From Phellopilus nigrolimitatus (lineage: Eukaryota > Basidiomycota > Agaricomycetes > Hymenochaetales > Hymenochaetaceae): DNA of 64,000 bases. Made by a program: the position numbers and the translations under genes. Of this stretch, positions 23,205-36,230 are shown one piece after another. Each line of letters begins with the position of its first letter. Position 1 is the first letter of the stretch. The stretch is taken from assembly GCA_021029095.1 (NCBI GenBank), contig JAJOHG010000057.1:124001-188000 (forward strand). Reading direction: 5' to 3'. The notes beneath the pieces are model-generated. The model was given only the letters and a program-made list of their open reading frames with translations. It was not told the DNA's origin and searched no databases.

Positions 23205-25664
23205 CTAGTTATGAGAAGCCTTCTTAAAGCGAACCCAGAGACCACCCTGTATCACGTCGGCGTTCAGTCCACGCACCTCATGCAAAAAGCTGAAAAGCTT
23301 ACCTTGACATACAGCGTCAGCGCAGCAGCTGGCCAGCAGCGCTCAATCGCCTGTCGACCTTGCTTCGCTTTCCAATGAGTTGGAGGGAGCGAGCCCTCGG
23401 GCTGGAACTCTGGCGCGAGCGTGAATGTATCGAATTGCTGCAGGAGACGCACGAGGAAGAACGACGCCTCGTTGTAAGCAAAATTCTGGCCGATGCACTA
23501 CAGCGAGCAGAGGGAATATTATTCCAGTCATGAGCTGTCGAAGCTCTAACAATAGTGAGTGGGAATAGGTACTCACGATCCGCGGGCCCGCGCTAAATGG
23601 TGTGAACATCATCGGATTGGCTGAAAGCTTCGCCGTGCGCGCCGGGTTGAGGAAACGCTCAGGGTCGAAGATGTCCGCGTCTGGGCCCCAAAGGTCTGGG
23701 TTGCGTTGCATCAGCATAGGCATATACATAATCGGCGTCCCGCCTGGCATGTACAAGGGTTCTGTAGGCGTCGGAATAAAAGGTATGTGAGGATAAGGTG
23801 ACGCCGCAGTGGTATATGACGGCAAGTTGGATGGCGGAAGTGAGATGGGCGCTGGACGCGACTCCCGCACATTGAGCGGTACTGGCGGAAATAGACGAAG
23901 TGTCTCATTAAGAACAGCACGCACTACATAACGTTCAGTACTAAGTATCAATTGACTAGGGAAAGACATAGACACACCGTATTTGAGACCACGAAGACTT
24001 TCGTATGTCGGGATTCGGTCAAGACCATGTGTTTGAAGAACTTCGTCACGCATGCGCTTGGCGACCTCCGGGTACATAGCCATGAAGTAAGTAACAAATG
24101 TCAACAAGCAAGCAGTCTGAAAAATAGGACGAGGCGACTTTTGAGAAAGAGCATGGGGATCGATCGTGAGAAGGCTTACGGTATCGCGCGAAGCGAGCAA
24201 GATGCTCAGCAATTCGTCGCGTATCAGGCCAACATCTTGAATGATATAGATTTAGTCAGCAATCCAAGAACGATTATGAAAACGACATGCCTTCCGTACT
24301 CTGCGCCAAGTGTTCCATGAACGTCCGTTCCGAGATAGGAGCCTCGACGCCAGCCCGTTTCGCCTTCGCCTTTTCATCGATCGCTCGCTGTACAAGGGGG
24401 TCGAGCCACTTCTTCGTCACCTGCCCGGCCTCCTTGATCTTATTCTTCTTTACCTCTGCGACAGGCCAAAAATAGCCGAGGCGAGCGCGCTGGGTGATGA
24501 CGCACTGCGCCTGTTCAAACGCCTGCGCGAAGCTCCCAAACGCATCGTTCGTTGCACTGCCTTTCGGGCCCATCTTCGCCTTCCCGGGCTCCGGAAGGGA
24601 CAGCGACAACGTGTCGAGGTTGTTACCGAAAAGGAACTCAGACGCGCTGTCAAGTGTGAAGCGCGCGTAGAGATCCTGTGCGTCACACGGCTGTTCGGAG
24701 GCCGTTATGCGCGACAGGAGGTTGAGAGTCGTCGTCGTGTGCTTATCGAAGATCTGGAAATCTGAGATGCGCTCACGCGCGAAAAAGGGCCGGGCAGTTA
24801 CGCGGTGCTAGAAGGAAAGCGATGAGACTTGCTGTAAATGACACTCTTGGCTAAGGCTTACTATTTTCCATTTCTATAATGAGATGTCAGAAGAGAAAAA
24901 AAAGCTACATCAAATCTCTGAATAGACACACCTCATCATCTCTGTTGAAGATTCCATCGCCTAAAAATTCTTCCCTATACAATGGAATAGTGATGAGCAC
25001 GTCAGATAGGCACAAATCAGGAAGTCGTTAAGAAAATGGCGAGGCCGACATGATAGGGGTCTAAGTTGTACATACATCCGTTCCTTCTGGCGACGACCTC
25101 TCCAGAAGTTGTTGAACCCAGTCGCATGTACAAACTTCATGTGCTCCTCGTCCATGGTGATTATCTGCAAACAAAAACACGATAAGTATGAGCAAGCTGC
25201 TGCAGTTGAGCAGTATATACCTGATCAACCCACAGGATCCGGGTGTTGAGTGTCGTGCACTTATATTCTTGAAAGAGCTCGAGATATACATCCATGAGAT
25301 ACGCAGTTTTGAATGCTTTCATCATGCGCAAAAGAATGTCAATATTTCCCGGCCACTTGCCCTTGATTCTCGGGATAGGTCTAGCACCGAGTCTTCTGGC
25401 CTGTTGAGCTTGCTTGCTGTCGTAATAGACATTGCGGAGAAAGCCCCAGAACACAATGGCCAGGAGATACGCAGGTAAAGTAAAGAGGCCAAGGCGCACT
25501 TTCACATAACGACAGGACTGAGAAAGAACCACGCAGGGCAAAACGAAGATACGGAGGACGTCAAGGAAAAGGCGCGTGCGGTATAGCTTCGGGTTGAGCC
25601 ACATTTTGGGAGACTGTCCAGGAGGAGGGCTCGGGGGTGCAGGAACGCCTGCGTTTGTATCCAT
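23205..25664 (-). CDS. Cytochrome P450, CYP63-like
   Basis: Membrane-bound monooxygenase; CYP63 members of wood-rot fungi oxidise alkanes, fatty acids and aromatic xenobiotics. Ten minus-strand exons: 25664-25221, 25164-25076, 24974-24932, 24873-24862 (12 nt), 24807-24291, 24235-24180, 24116-23978, 23923-23577, 23497-23303, 23246-23205; 627 residues. Two N-terminal hydrophobic segments (residues ~30-75) suggest an ER anchor. Motifs: ARPFFARERISDF in the C-helix region, I-helix LLASRDTTA, ExxR helix NETLRLFPP, PERF block, and heme loop FSAGPRICIG split by an intron right before the Cys codon. Intron 5 appears to use a GC donor (GAAG|GCATGT), which keeps the usual spacing before LIRDELL; a GT alternative at AGA|GTACGG would shorten the protein by four residues. 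Family assignment by sequence feel. Confidence 0.88.
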
Positions 25665-26300
25665 AGCTTTATACGAAGTCTTCTGTCTCGGGAGATTCAG
25701 CTCCGGGCCTCCCTCGATGACCAGCTGGAACTTCCTGAGGAGCGAGTGAGAAAGTAAAAGAGAAAACTCACGGGAATTCAAATAAAGCAGGAAGACCGAC
25801 GGAAAGAGAGGCGTTCCTTTGCGCGCAACTTCTTATGTGTTCTCGCCAGCATGGTCAAGCACAGCATACCACCTGCTTTGCGGAACCACCGTGTTCGTTG
25901 CCTTAGTCCATCTGGCATCTGATGATCGTCGGTTTAATCCTGCCTCCGTTCTCTCACACTTCGAGAAGATCCAAACAGCGACTTCTGACTGAATCCAGAT
26001 AGCACATGAATTGTCAGGAGATTGCGAGTGTTCGCTTACTGTCAAGTTTCCATACTTCTGTAAGGAGTATAGCGAATACAAGTCATCATGTAACTTAACT
26101 TCTTCCCAAGCTCGGAGACTGAGCAGTCAGTGAGAAACATGCAATTGGCGAAGCGAACTTGTGACGGTGACTGCGGTCTTACGCGGGAATTTGAAGCTCC
26201 GCGGCAGGCTCAGCGAGCATCGCTCCGACGACCGAGCCTTTCAATAATCTCACCTCATCAAATGTGCGCTCCACCTTGACAAATCGTTCACTTACGGCTT
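25665..26300 (-). promoter_or_regulatory. Upstream region of the P450 gene
   Basis: The frame upstream of the chosen P450 ATG stays open to an earlier ATG at 25781, so the start could be 39 codons longer. Further upstream no clear TATA box or other element was found. Confidence 0.4.
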
Positions 26301-29300
26301 GTTACAAAAATTAAGTGCAGGCCAAGGATTTCCCGTCCGGTTCTGCATGCGATAAGTGCGGCCTGCTGCGGACCATCGTCTTCAGGTTCGAGCAATACGT
26401 ATCTGATACGTGCATTGCATTCACAGATCTTAGACTCGGACATTATCTGATGCAGCACACGCCGGGGGGTTTGAAATATTTTACCGGAGCGTCGAACGCC
26501 TACGTGATGATTATGGGCGTTACTTTTTGTTCGAAGACGAGACGATATCTCAGTGGTGATGAGATCATCTTTGAACCGAACGGTGGCATGGCTTTGCTAC
26601 CCACCACCGTTAGTTTCAGTAAGAACTATAGCTTTCTCTTTTCCTATTTCAACTACACAGATTTGTAACTGAATAGAGCCCCGGGATGACACGAAATGTT
26701 CTTTCAGGAAATTGAATGCTCAGAATGCACCCAAGAGCAGTGCTTTCTCCCCATTTTACACGCTTCAAGATCTCTTCGTTGATGTTAGCGGCTCATTCAA
26801 CGTATGTATTGTCTACGGCGCTCCGGCCCATAAGAAATCATTAGCTTGATTGAAATTCTCTCTGGAGTAGAGCTCATGATTGTCCCCCAAATAGAATTTA
26901 CATCGGAGCCGGGGTCACGCAGTGAGTGCAACCTTAACCCTCAAATGATTGGTCTCATTATTATGAGCCGTTAAACGAATGGGTGCCTGTAATTTCTGAA
27001 GACGAAAGGCCGTCTCCGACTTTCCCTGCATAGCGGCTAATAGCATATCCCAACAGGTATGTCTCCTAAATGTACCTCGAGTTCACCCTTCCAATCTAAG
27101 TAAGGATAAACTCACTTTATCCTCGCTCTTTCGTCGCTCAATAAACTTCCAATAGAATCACAAAAGGTCATGTGCGTATTCCGTTCTTTAATGTGTAAAC
27201 ATCTCCTATCTCCCGTGGAATCTCAGCAGTAAGTACTTTCTTTCAGACGCCGCTTGGAATCCTGGTGGTGCAGAGTTCTTTCGTGGAAACTTCATTTCAA
27301 AAAACTCGGCCTCAACTAATAGAAGGAGAAGCATAGAGTAAGCTCACCAAAATCCAGGGATCCCAGCTACTAACTTGCATTTTTCTTACGTCAAGCGTTA
27401 TGGTATTAGTATCCCACTGGAATAGAGCTTCTCTAGTTAAGGTCTTTGCTTCATAAAGGTCAGATAACCATACATCGGAGTGAGAGACTCCCCGCTGGTC
27501 ATGGCTCTTTCTCACTCTACGTCAGCTTCGGCATTGTACGCTCAAACTACCCTTCTGCCTTAAATCCGATTCAAATGACATCAAATTACGTCGTCATCTC
27601 ATGGTCAACAGGTGTCAAAATCGCTCTATCTGACTATTTCTACAGCCGTTCAATCCCATTTGCCAAGAGACCGCAGGTAACCCTTACACGACAGTGATTC
27701 GGCTTGTGGAGGGCGCTGTGATCCTGCTGGATCATACATGTTGTCGGTCTGTCGAGGTCGTTTCGCACTTATCGGAACACGAGGCGATCTTTCAGAAGAA
27801 AAACATTGAGGGCTTAGAAATTGTGGCGTCTGAAGCGGCTATTGGTGTAAGATGCCGAAGTTCTCATATACCTCCAGGATATGAATTAATCTCTTCCGGA
27901 AGAAGTAAACTCATATGGTACTGGATTCTCGCTACTGGTATATGAAGCCTTCAGGCGCTATCCCCTTGCTCTAAGAGTACTCGCTCGCCTGATCTGTGGA
28001 GCCGCAGGTGATCATGACCTCGTCGAAGCTACGAGCTAGAACAGGGAAAAAGCAGATTAGGATCCAATGAAACCAGGCTTCCGCCTCCCTTCCCCTATCA
28101 GATCCGTTTCTGTTTTTGTGGACTTCTCTGCATCTGGGAAATCCAACCGGAGCTCCGTGCCTCCTCCATCGGTATCAAATAGCTGCTCGTGGCAAAGTAT
28201 TGAAAAAGAAGGTTCTCGCTGAGTAGAAGAACGGAGAGGGCCAACGTCCGTACTCTCAATACAAAGGTACAGCATGTCTTCAACAAGAGTCTCATGGTTA
28301 TCGGTTTACAGAACATATGAATGGTATCCTTTTTCAAAAGGCTTGTCCCTTCGAACATATTATCTATTTCCCCTCATTCTGCGGGTTCTCTATATATGTC
28401 TCTCGGTATCCGGCGTATCCTCATCGTGCTCGATACACACCGAAGCTTGCGCGAAATTCTTCTCAGAAGGGTGATTACGATACGTCGAATTTTCCTGGTC
28501 TTGGAGGCCATCGCGCCTTTGAACATTCCCAAAGGAAACCCCCATTCAGGACACGAAGGAGGACGAGATGAATCACACGCAAATATAGGCCTTTCCTTTT
28601 CTAACTAAAAATTCTTACTCGCCTCACGCTAAATATTGTTTTCAGGAGTAGGAACATTGATTTCTTTATCCCTCTCAAGTAGGCAAGAGAGGCAGACTTC
28701 GAGGAAATTAAGCTGTGAGATGTCCAAACCTCAATGCGTTCAGTGCATCGACCAAGTCTACATGTTCCATTTGATAACATTAACCCTAGCTAGGCAAGCC
28801 GCCCGTACCATGGCGGTACAGTAGTGTTACCACGCTCTTCTACTTCATTATTTCATGGAGTTACATTGACTCTGATATACAAGACATGGTCCGGTCTTAT
28901 TTTCAGTCTCGACGAATTCCATGGGTATCCTTGACTAACATCTCGAAGTCTAAACTTTAGACACGAGCTTGCGACCCGTATTTTCAGATTCCATCCGCCA
29001 TCGCGCACACTGAGTATCTCAGTTGAGATCAACTAGAGGCATTTCATCACGGTAGCTACGTTTAAGATTTCGCCGACGCTTTTCTTCTTTTCCTTTTTCT
29101 ATTCATCAAATTGATTTCCTTGGACTGTACTTATTATTTTCTACCTCATTAAAGTTCAACGAGTGAAATACAACTGAATTTTAAATTTGTGGATTTGTAA
29201 ATACATTACATATGAGCTGAATGTTTCCTAGCAGCCGAAATGTCGGGAAATTTCGGGAAGCATACCGGACCACCTCGCTTACAAATACATTTCCCAGTTA

Positions 29301-30539
29301 GAAACTGAATTAAAAAGCGTATATGTCATTGTTACTAATGTTAAATTCCGCGAAAGGTGAAACGGAGTAGCATGTGCTCATACTGTACGCAAAACATAGC
29401 ACGCACGCCAGTAAATTGAACAGGATTGTCAACTCAACCAAGCATAACGCGATCTGCAAATGATTACTGTGTATTATTCCCCTCCAAACTCTTCCTCTAC
29501 CCCCTTCCTTACATAGAATAAGATACGATCCTCACGGAAAATATGTAGTCTCTCATGTTACATTACCGGACACAAAGAAGTTAGTCAAAATCATTTAGTG
29601 TTCGGAAGAATGAAAGTGTCTGGGACCACTGAAATAGCACATTTTGGGCTACATACCAGTCTTGTTCACCAATGGCAATTTTCTCAGATGCCCTGAATGG
29701 CTAGAAAGACCGTTTGATGCTGGGAGAAAAAATGAGAGCCAGAGAGCCAGAGACGAGGACCGGTGAAGGGGTGGAGAGGGGGGCTGGTGAATGTATGGGG
29801 ATGGAGGCGGAACATCGTCCGCTACTTCGAGGGTCAGCTGACGAGCTGAAGCAGTTCACGTGCTTGCACGTGCCAAGTAAAATCGTCAACTGTAAGTCTG
29901 TAACTTGCAAGTCTCACATGTATTGCGTTTCTGCGCATCAAGCCACTCATCTCGAAGAACACAGTAACTTTATAAGCGTTGCTTGGTCCTGAAAAAATCG
30001 ATGCAAGCAACTTCAAACCCCGAATTATTTTTGTGCTGTACTGAGCGACATAAATTACGGAGGCGCTGCTAGACACCGACAATGATCTGGTCTTCGTCCG
30101 GACAAATTTTAGAATTTGTAGGGCTGATGATGTTTGGTCTTCATCACGAAAGGTTTTTAGGGTAGGAATTTACACAACTGATAGCCGTTTGCACCAGTGG
30201 TCTATTTATTCTCCAGGTTATCCAGACAGAACTGGTGCACATTTTGGAGGGATTATGCGTTTTACTGCAAGGAAGTATCGTTTCGGTCTGGCTTAGAGCT
30301 TGTTTTCTAGACCTATACTCTGTCCAGATGCGATCTGCCAAATCCGATGTCTCGTTTTCCACACGGCCATAATTTCGTCAGAGTTCTGGAAACTGAGACC
30401 AAGTCTCTTTATACATCTATGAATAACTGGGGCCCTAGTCACAACGGTTGGCGTGCCCATTCTCGACAATCAGGAAGATGCATTCTTGTGATGGTCGAAA
30501 AGGCATAAGATTGCCGAGAAAATTTTACTGGTAGGTAGG
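26301..30539. other. 4.2-kb gene-poor region with degenerate open frames
   Basis: No protein family recognised. Short plus-strand frames occur at 26315-26668 and 26700-26830, and one near 27250 contains a NPGGAEFFRG string. Others are at 27446-27697 and 27694-27945. They cannot be joined into a convincing gene. A similar NPGGADFFFR string occurs at about 3640-3665, so a decayed repeated gene or element is possible. The rest is AT-rich and without a feature I can name. Confidence 0.4.
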
Positions 30540-30547
30540 TATATAAA
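30540..30547 (+). promoter_or_regulatory. TATA box of the first Ser/Thr-rich secreted gene
   Basis: TATATAAA 91 bp before the ATG at 30631. Confidence 0.6.
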
Positions 30548-30630
30548 ATCCTCTTGCGCATCGCAAGAGATTCTACAGCCCACAAATCATCAACATTGCG
30601 TTACCTTCAAATTCGCCCCCGTTATTCGTC

Positions 30631-31004
30631 ATGTTTTCCAAGAAATTCGTTATTCTGGCCGTTGTTGCAGTCGTCGCTGCTAGTCCAGTATGTCATCACC
30701 ACTTCATGAATGGACATCGTTTGAACATCATCTTCAGGCCCCTGCGATTGTGTCCAGCCCAGTTCCCACGTTAACGACCAGCACTCTCGGAGCCGAGTCA
30801 GTTACGCTCACGACTTTCGAAGCCCCGCCCACTGTCGTTACGAGCGCGTCCGGCCTTACGGATATTGTTTCGACCGTTTCTGGCTCTGATACAACCGGGT
30901 CTATAACGCTCACGACTTTCGAAGCCCCGCCCACTGTGGTCACGAGTGCGTCCGACCTTACGTCGGATATCGTTTCGACCGTTTCTGCCTCTTCTGGAGC
31001 TTAA
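30631..31004 (+). CDS. Small secreted Ser/Thr-rich repeat protein (paralog 1)
   Basis: Two exons, 30631-30687 and 30738-31004; 107 residues. Exon 1 is exactly the signal peptide (19 residues, hydrophobic core VILAVVAVVAA, ending at ASP). Exon 2 holds two copies of a 34-residue repeat (LTTFEAPPTVVTSAS followed by IVSTVSGS), encoded by a 102-bp tandem duplication. There is no cysteine. Ser/Thr density suggests O-glycosylation and a cell-wall or extracellular location. A paralog with the same exon 1 layout is 1.2 kb downstream (32204-32837). No known family; function unknown. Start chosen for the signal peptide and the TATA box 91 bp upstream. Confidence 0.7.
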
Positions 31005-32110
31005 TCCAGTACCTTTTCGACCACATTCAGCTCCTATAGGCTTGATGCCGATGGAGACGCGTTTGGTTCGCAACCGCTTATTGCCGGTACCGCTGAGTTC
31101 TAACAACCTTCATCGCAGTAGCTGGTGGGGATTATATAAACACTGTTTTCAGCTCGCAGTTTATTAGTGGTACATTCTCGGATTTTAGTTAGAGACTCAG
31201 TAGTTCATTTCGCATTCGTCGTGTTGTCGTTTCAGTCTGTCATCATCATTTGACTAAATCATAAATGTGTGCTCACACGGGATCGTGGCTGACTAAATTT
31301 GTGATGGCTTGTTTGCTTCGAATAGGCTTAGCGATTCTTCACGACTATCATCCTTATGATCCTTTCCTGAAAGTGCTGGACCGTGGAGCTCGCGCTTGTG
31401 CAAAATGGACGCTGGTTTTGCAGTCTAACTGTGTACGCGCAGCATCTTGCCGACAGTGACGAGTGTGTGATTCCGCTTGCCTGCTCGAAGGTCTGCTGTG
31501 TTGTCTTCGAGTGCACAAATACGAGTTCGGTGAATTATAATTCCCTCTACAACCCGCTCACTTCAAGATCTGCTGTGCTGTACTGCGGAAGGAATTATGG
31601 AGGCGCTGCTGTGCGCTTGCGAGCGCGTGAGTCCAAGCTTTTAGTGTGGCACCAAGCATGATCTTGTTGACAAAACATATACCTCAGCTGTATCCGGTGC
31701 ATCACTGGAACTGTTCGAAGTTTGTTCACAGCACACAGTCTCGTGGGTTCTTTTGGTTCACGTTTAATAACTATATTCCGAAGGAACTGGATGGTGAGCT
31801 GTTCTGTTTGCACATGGTTTCATCTACCACTCTAAAGCACATTTGCATTGGTATCATCCGCCATCGCTAAACAGGGTTTGAGGCTCTTAGCTTGAAAAAA
31901 AAAAAAAATCCTGAGAATTAGCGACACTGAACATGAGCGCACCGCCTTAACCAATGCAATCTATCACTTTGAAACATGGCGACATTTGGAAAACTTCGTA
32001 TGCAGTAAAAATTTGTGTTTCAGTCTATGTTGATCGCAGTCGCAGGCTCACACGACGGTACATGTGCCCTTAGACGGTCACGATGATGACGATAGAGAGA
32101 GAGAGAAAAG
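31005..32110. other. Intergenic between the Ser/Thr-rich paralogs
   Basis: Short open frames only (31265-31459, 31383-31661, 31646-31870), none with recognisable motifs. An A-run (13 A's) lies near 31896. A GA microsatellite (about 32092-32107) lies just upstream of the next TATA box. Confidence 0.45.
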
Positions 32111-32118
32111 TATATAAG
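32111..32118 (+). promoter_or_regulatory. TATA box of the second Ser-rich secreted gene
   Basis: TATATAAG 93 bp before the ATG at 32204, almost the same spacing as in its paralog. Confidence 0.6.
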
Positions 32119-32203
32119 TAGCTTCGCAACTCTGCAGCAGACTTTATAGCTCTTCATATTCTCCGACATACGCTACCACATCGAGTTTCTTCCTTCATTC
32201 GCC

Positions 32204-32837
32204 ATGTTTTTCAAAAACTTCGTTGTTTTGGCTGTTGTTGCATTCGCCGTTGCTAGTCCCGTATGTTACCACAAAACTCGTATATTGGCCCGTACCTAAA
32301 TGTCTTTTTCAGGCCCCGCAGGTATCGCCCAGCGCCGTTTCGAGCATAACATCTGCGTCAGAACCGGTTTCGAGCACGCTATCAGCGTCGGGATCGGTTT
32401 CGAGCACAGTATCTGCGTCGGGATCGGTGCTGAGCACGGTATCAGCGTCGGGATCGGTTCTGAGCACGGTATCAGCGTCGGGATCGGCTCTGAGCACGCT
32501 ATCAGCGTCGGAAGCTGCTCCGAGCACGGTATCCGCGTCAGAAGCCGCTTCGAGCACAGTATCCGCGTCGGAACCGTTCCTGAGCACGACATCAGCGGCA
32601 TCATACAACGCGGACGCGGGATCCTGCAGTTTCGGCTCCAGTACCGGTTCTCATGCGTTTTCGCATGTGCACTCAGCCCACTCTTCCAAAGTGACCACCG
32701 ACACAACGATTCTCCCTTCCTCGATCGCAACACTTTCCACATCTTCTGCGTCCAGCTCGTTTGAATTCGCGTCCAGCCACGTTCCAACGTCAACGACCGT
32801 GTCCAGCTCTTTCGCGTCCTCGTCCTTCAGCGCCTAA
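32204..32837 (+). CDS. Small secreted Ser-rich repeat protein (paralog 2)
   Basis: Two exons, 32204-32260 and 32313-32837; 193 residues. As in paralog 1, exon 1 encodes just the signal peptide (MFFKNFVVLAVVAFAVASP) and the intron falls at the same codon. Exon 2 begins with about nine 10-residue repeats (consensus SASGSVLSTV) encoded by 30-bp units over about 32340-32600, then a Ser/Thr-rich tail with a single Cys (AGSCSFG). No globular domain. Probably a heavily O-glycosylated wall or secreted protein; function unknown. The repeat array is open in other frames on both strands. Confidence 0.7.
32340..32600 (+). repeat. 30-bp tandem repeat array inside the Ser-rich gene
   Basis: About nine units related to TCGGGATCGGTTTCGAGCAC plus ten more bases, each encoding ten residues. 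Units differ by a few substitutions, so the array is moderately old. Likely length-polymorphic. Confidence 0.8.
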
Positions 32838-33528
32838 AGGGCATAGTACCCGCGAGAACATAATGGGTTCGCAAGTTCGGATTTTCGGTACCGCTGGCTT
32901 TCCCCGGTTCTTGCTAGTTGATTGGTGGAAATTGGACATTTTGTTGGACTCATAGTTCATACGGCTTCATGTCATCCCTTGTTCCTGGACTGTCTTTTCT
33001 CCTCAGACTCGATCGTTCCTTCGAACTCGTCAATATTTCCATCATTCCATTGACTTTTGTCCGTATCTTTAGTTTACCTATACCAGATGCGCACCCTTGT
33101 TCGATACTCCGTATACTATACACAGCCTGTTCAGAGCTTCATCGTCGGGTTGCTGCGCAATCATCATATGAAAAGCGATTTACAGCCTGTACCGTGCGCC
33201 GCATATTATGAGCACGGGTGTACATGCAGCAAATTTCGGCAAAGAGAAAAATAGAAAGTCGGGAAATCGACCTTCTAAGGCACTAAATAAATATCTTGCA
33301 CCCCGGGGCTTCAATATTACGGGAAAGGAATCTTAGTGAATGCAGAAGAGAGGCAGAAAGTAGTCAATCGAACGCGAAACAATTGCGGTTTATGTTACGA
33401 TTTCCCTGTTGTTCTGCGACGATGAACAGCCCCATTCGACTTTTTTTAAGTAAGCGTCCTGCTACCAATCTTTACATCGGTTCTTACAATTAAAAAAAAT
33501 AAAAAATGTCGACATACCCCAAGCTATC
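32838..33528. other. Intergenic, convergent with BUD32
   Basis: 3' flanks of the Ser-rich gene (plus) and BUD32 (minus). Only short open frames; nothing recognised. Confidence 0.5.
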
Positions 33529-34699
<1,171 letters not shown>

Positions 34700-34914
34700 G
34701 ATAGGAGTGTTTTTCAGAAAAGTTTGATCGATAATTCACAACAAAAAGTGGTAGTGGTTTGGCTATTGAATTGAAGAAAGAGTTCTCCCCGCCAGATAGT
34801 TTTTCAAATGCAGGTTGAGCAGAGAGCGTCGAAGATCAGAGACAGAATCAGGATCTGCAGACCCAATCGATCTTCGGTTGTCTACGTAATCGTGAGAAAC
34901 TCGCATCTTTGACC
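34700..34914. promoter_or_regulatory. Divergent promoter between BUD32 and the EMC8/9 gene
   Basis: Only 215 bp separate the two start codons on opposite strands, so both genes must use this interval. No TATA box stands out on either side. Confidence 0.7.
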
Positions 34915-35715
34915 ATGACCACGTACACCGTCTCTCAAAGAGCTTACGCCAAAATCGCCTTTCATGTTGCGAAATATCCTCACAGACCTGTCAATGGCGT
35001 TCTCCTGGGAAAAGACGTGTCTGGAAATATCGAATTTATCGATACAATTCCGTTGTTGCATCACTGGACCAGCTTGAGCCCGAGCATGGAGATCGGACTG
35101 GATCTTGTGAGGACAACTAGACTATGGTTTGACCGTACAATTCGGTCTAATACACGCTGTTTCTCTTCGCTTGTTGAGAGGCCAGAAATCATGCCCTGTC
35201 GCTTGATCTCGAAGTAGCTGGGTACTATCAAGCCACAGAAAATTTGGACGACACTGCACTAGCTCCTGTGGGCGAAAAAGTTGCTGAAACGATAAAAAGA
35301 ACTTTTCCTCAAGCTGTTGCGTTTGTGGTAAGTGCATTATGACTAGGTCGAGTCGTGATTCCTCAAATTTGATTCCTGCTTATGCAGGTGGATGGCTCAC
35401 GATTGGCCGCTGGAGAACCAGCACTCGTGGTAAGAGAGTATCATTCCGGTTATTTGGATAAATAACAAGCGTTGCTATCAGCCCTATCTTCCGCAAGGAA
35501 ACTCCTCCTCATGGCGCCCTGCCGCTCGAAATGAAGATGTCCAGCCTTTCTCCGCGACGTCTCACTTCAAATTGGCTCCGCCTTCTGCATCCACGCGTGT
35601 ACTGGAACTTATCCGCGACTCAAAGATGCATCAGAAGCTCGGAGACTTCGACGACCATCTGGAGGACGTTTCGATAGATTGGCTGCGAAACAGCGATTGC
35701 AATGGCGAAACTTAG
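34915..35715 (+). CDS. ER membrane protein complex subunit 8/9 (UPF0172 family)
   Basis: Cytosolic subunit of the ER membrane protein insertase (EMC). Four exons: 34915-35106, 35181-35327, 35388-35429, 35482-35715; 204 residues, the family's usual size. The JAMM-like fold without a metal site is seen from SQRAYAKIAFHVAKYPHR, PVNGVLLGKD, IPLLHHWTSLSP and VAGYYQATENLDD. The C-terminal KLGDFDDHLEDVSIDWLRN matches the conserved family ending. ATG 34915 is preferred to an upstream near-cognate start because it begins the conserved strand directly. Shares a divergent promoter with BUD32. Confidence 0.92.
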
Positions 35716-36230
35716 GCAGAGTCTCTGAAGTACTTTTTTGGTAATAATCGACTTGATTGGCCTTCTTGCAAGCATCAGGTGTAAAAACACGCATTTTCCA
35801 TTTCTTTAGTCGGACTTGTCCCGCGACTTGCCTCAAACGTTTGCGTACATATAAACTTACAATTCGTTGATTGCAGAGTAATCTTGAGTCTCCATGAGAT
35901 AATACTCGAAGTTTGACGGCATTCGTACCGCGTGCTCTACATGCAGGTCCTTGTGCTCAGGCCTGATGTCTAAACCTACCGGACAGGCACCGGATCAACT
36001 CAGCGGCACCGACTAGAACGCACTTCTTCTGTAGGCCTAGATGAAGTCATTGTCTTCTCTTTTCCAGCACACGTTCAGCGTTCTTTAAGATCTAACCGGG
36101 ACCGATGCACGGGATCGCCAGCAAAACTCACAAACTATCTCCGAGTTGTTTAAATGCTAGAAGTGTAGCCACGTCAATGGCAAAAGCTAACCGGCTTTGA
36201 GCCTTCCGAGTCCCCTCGCACACCAAAGCA
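35716..36230. other. Intergenic, no recognised gene
   Basis: Between the EMC8/9 gene and the next plus-strand gene. No clear promoter element or gene; short frames only. Confidence 0.5.
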
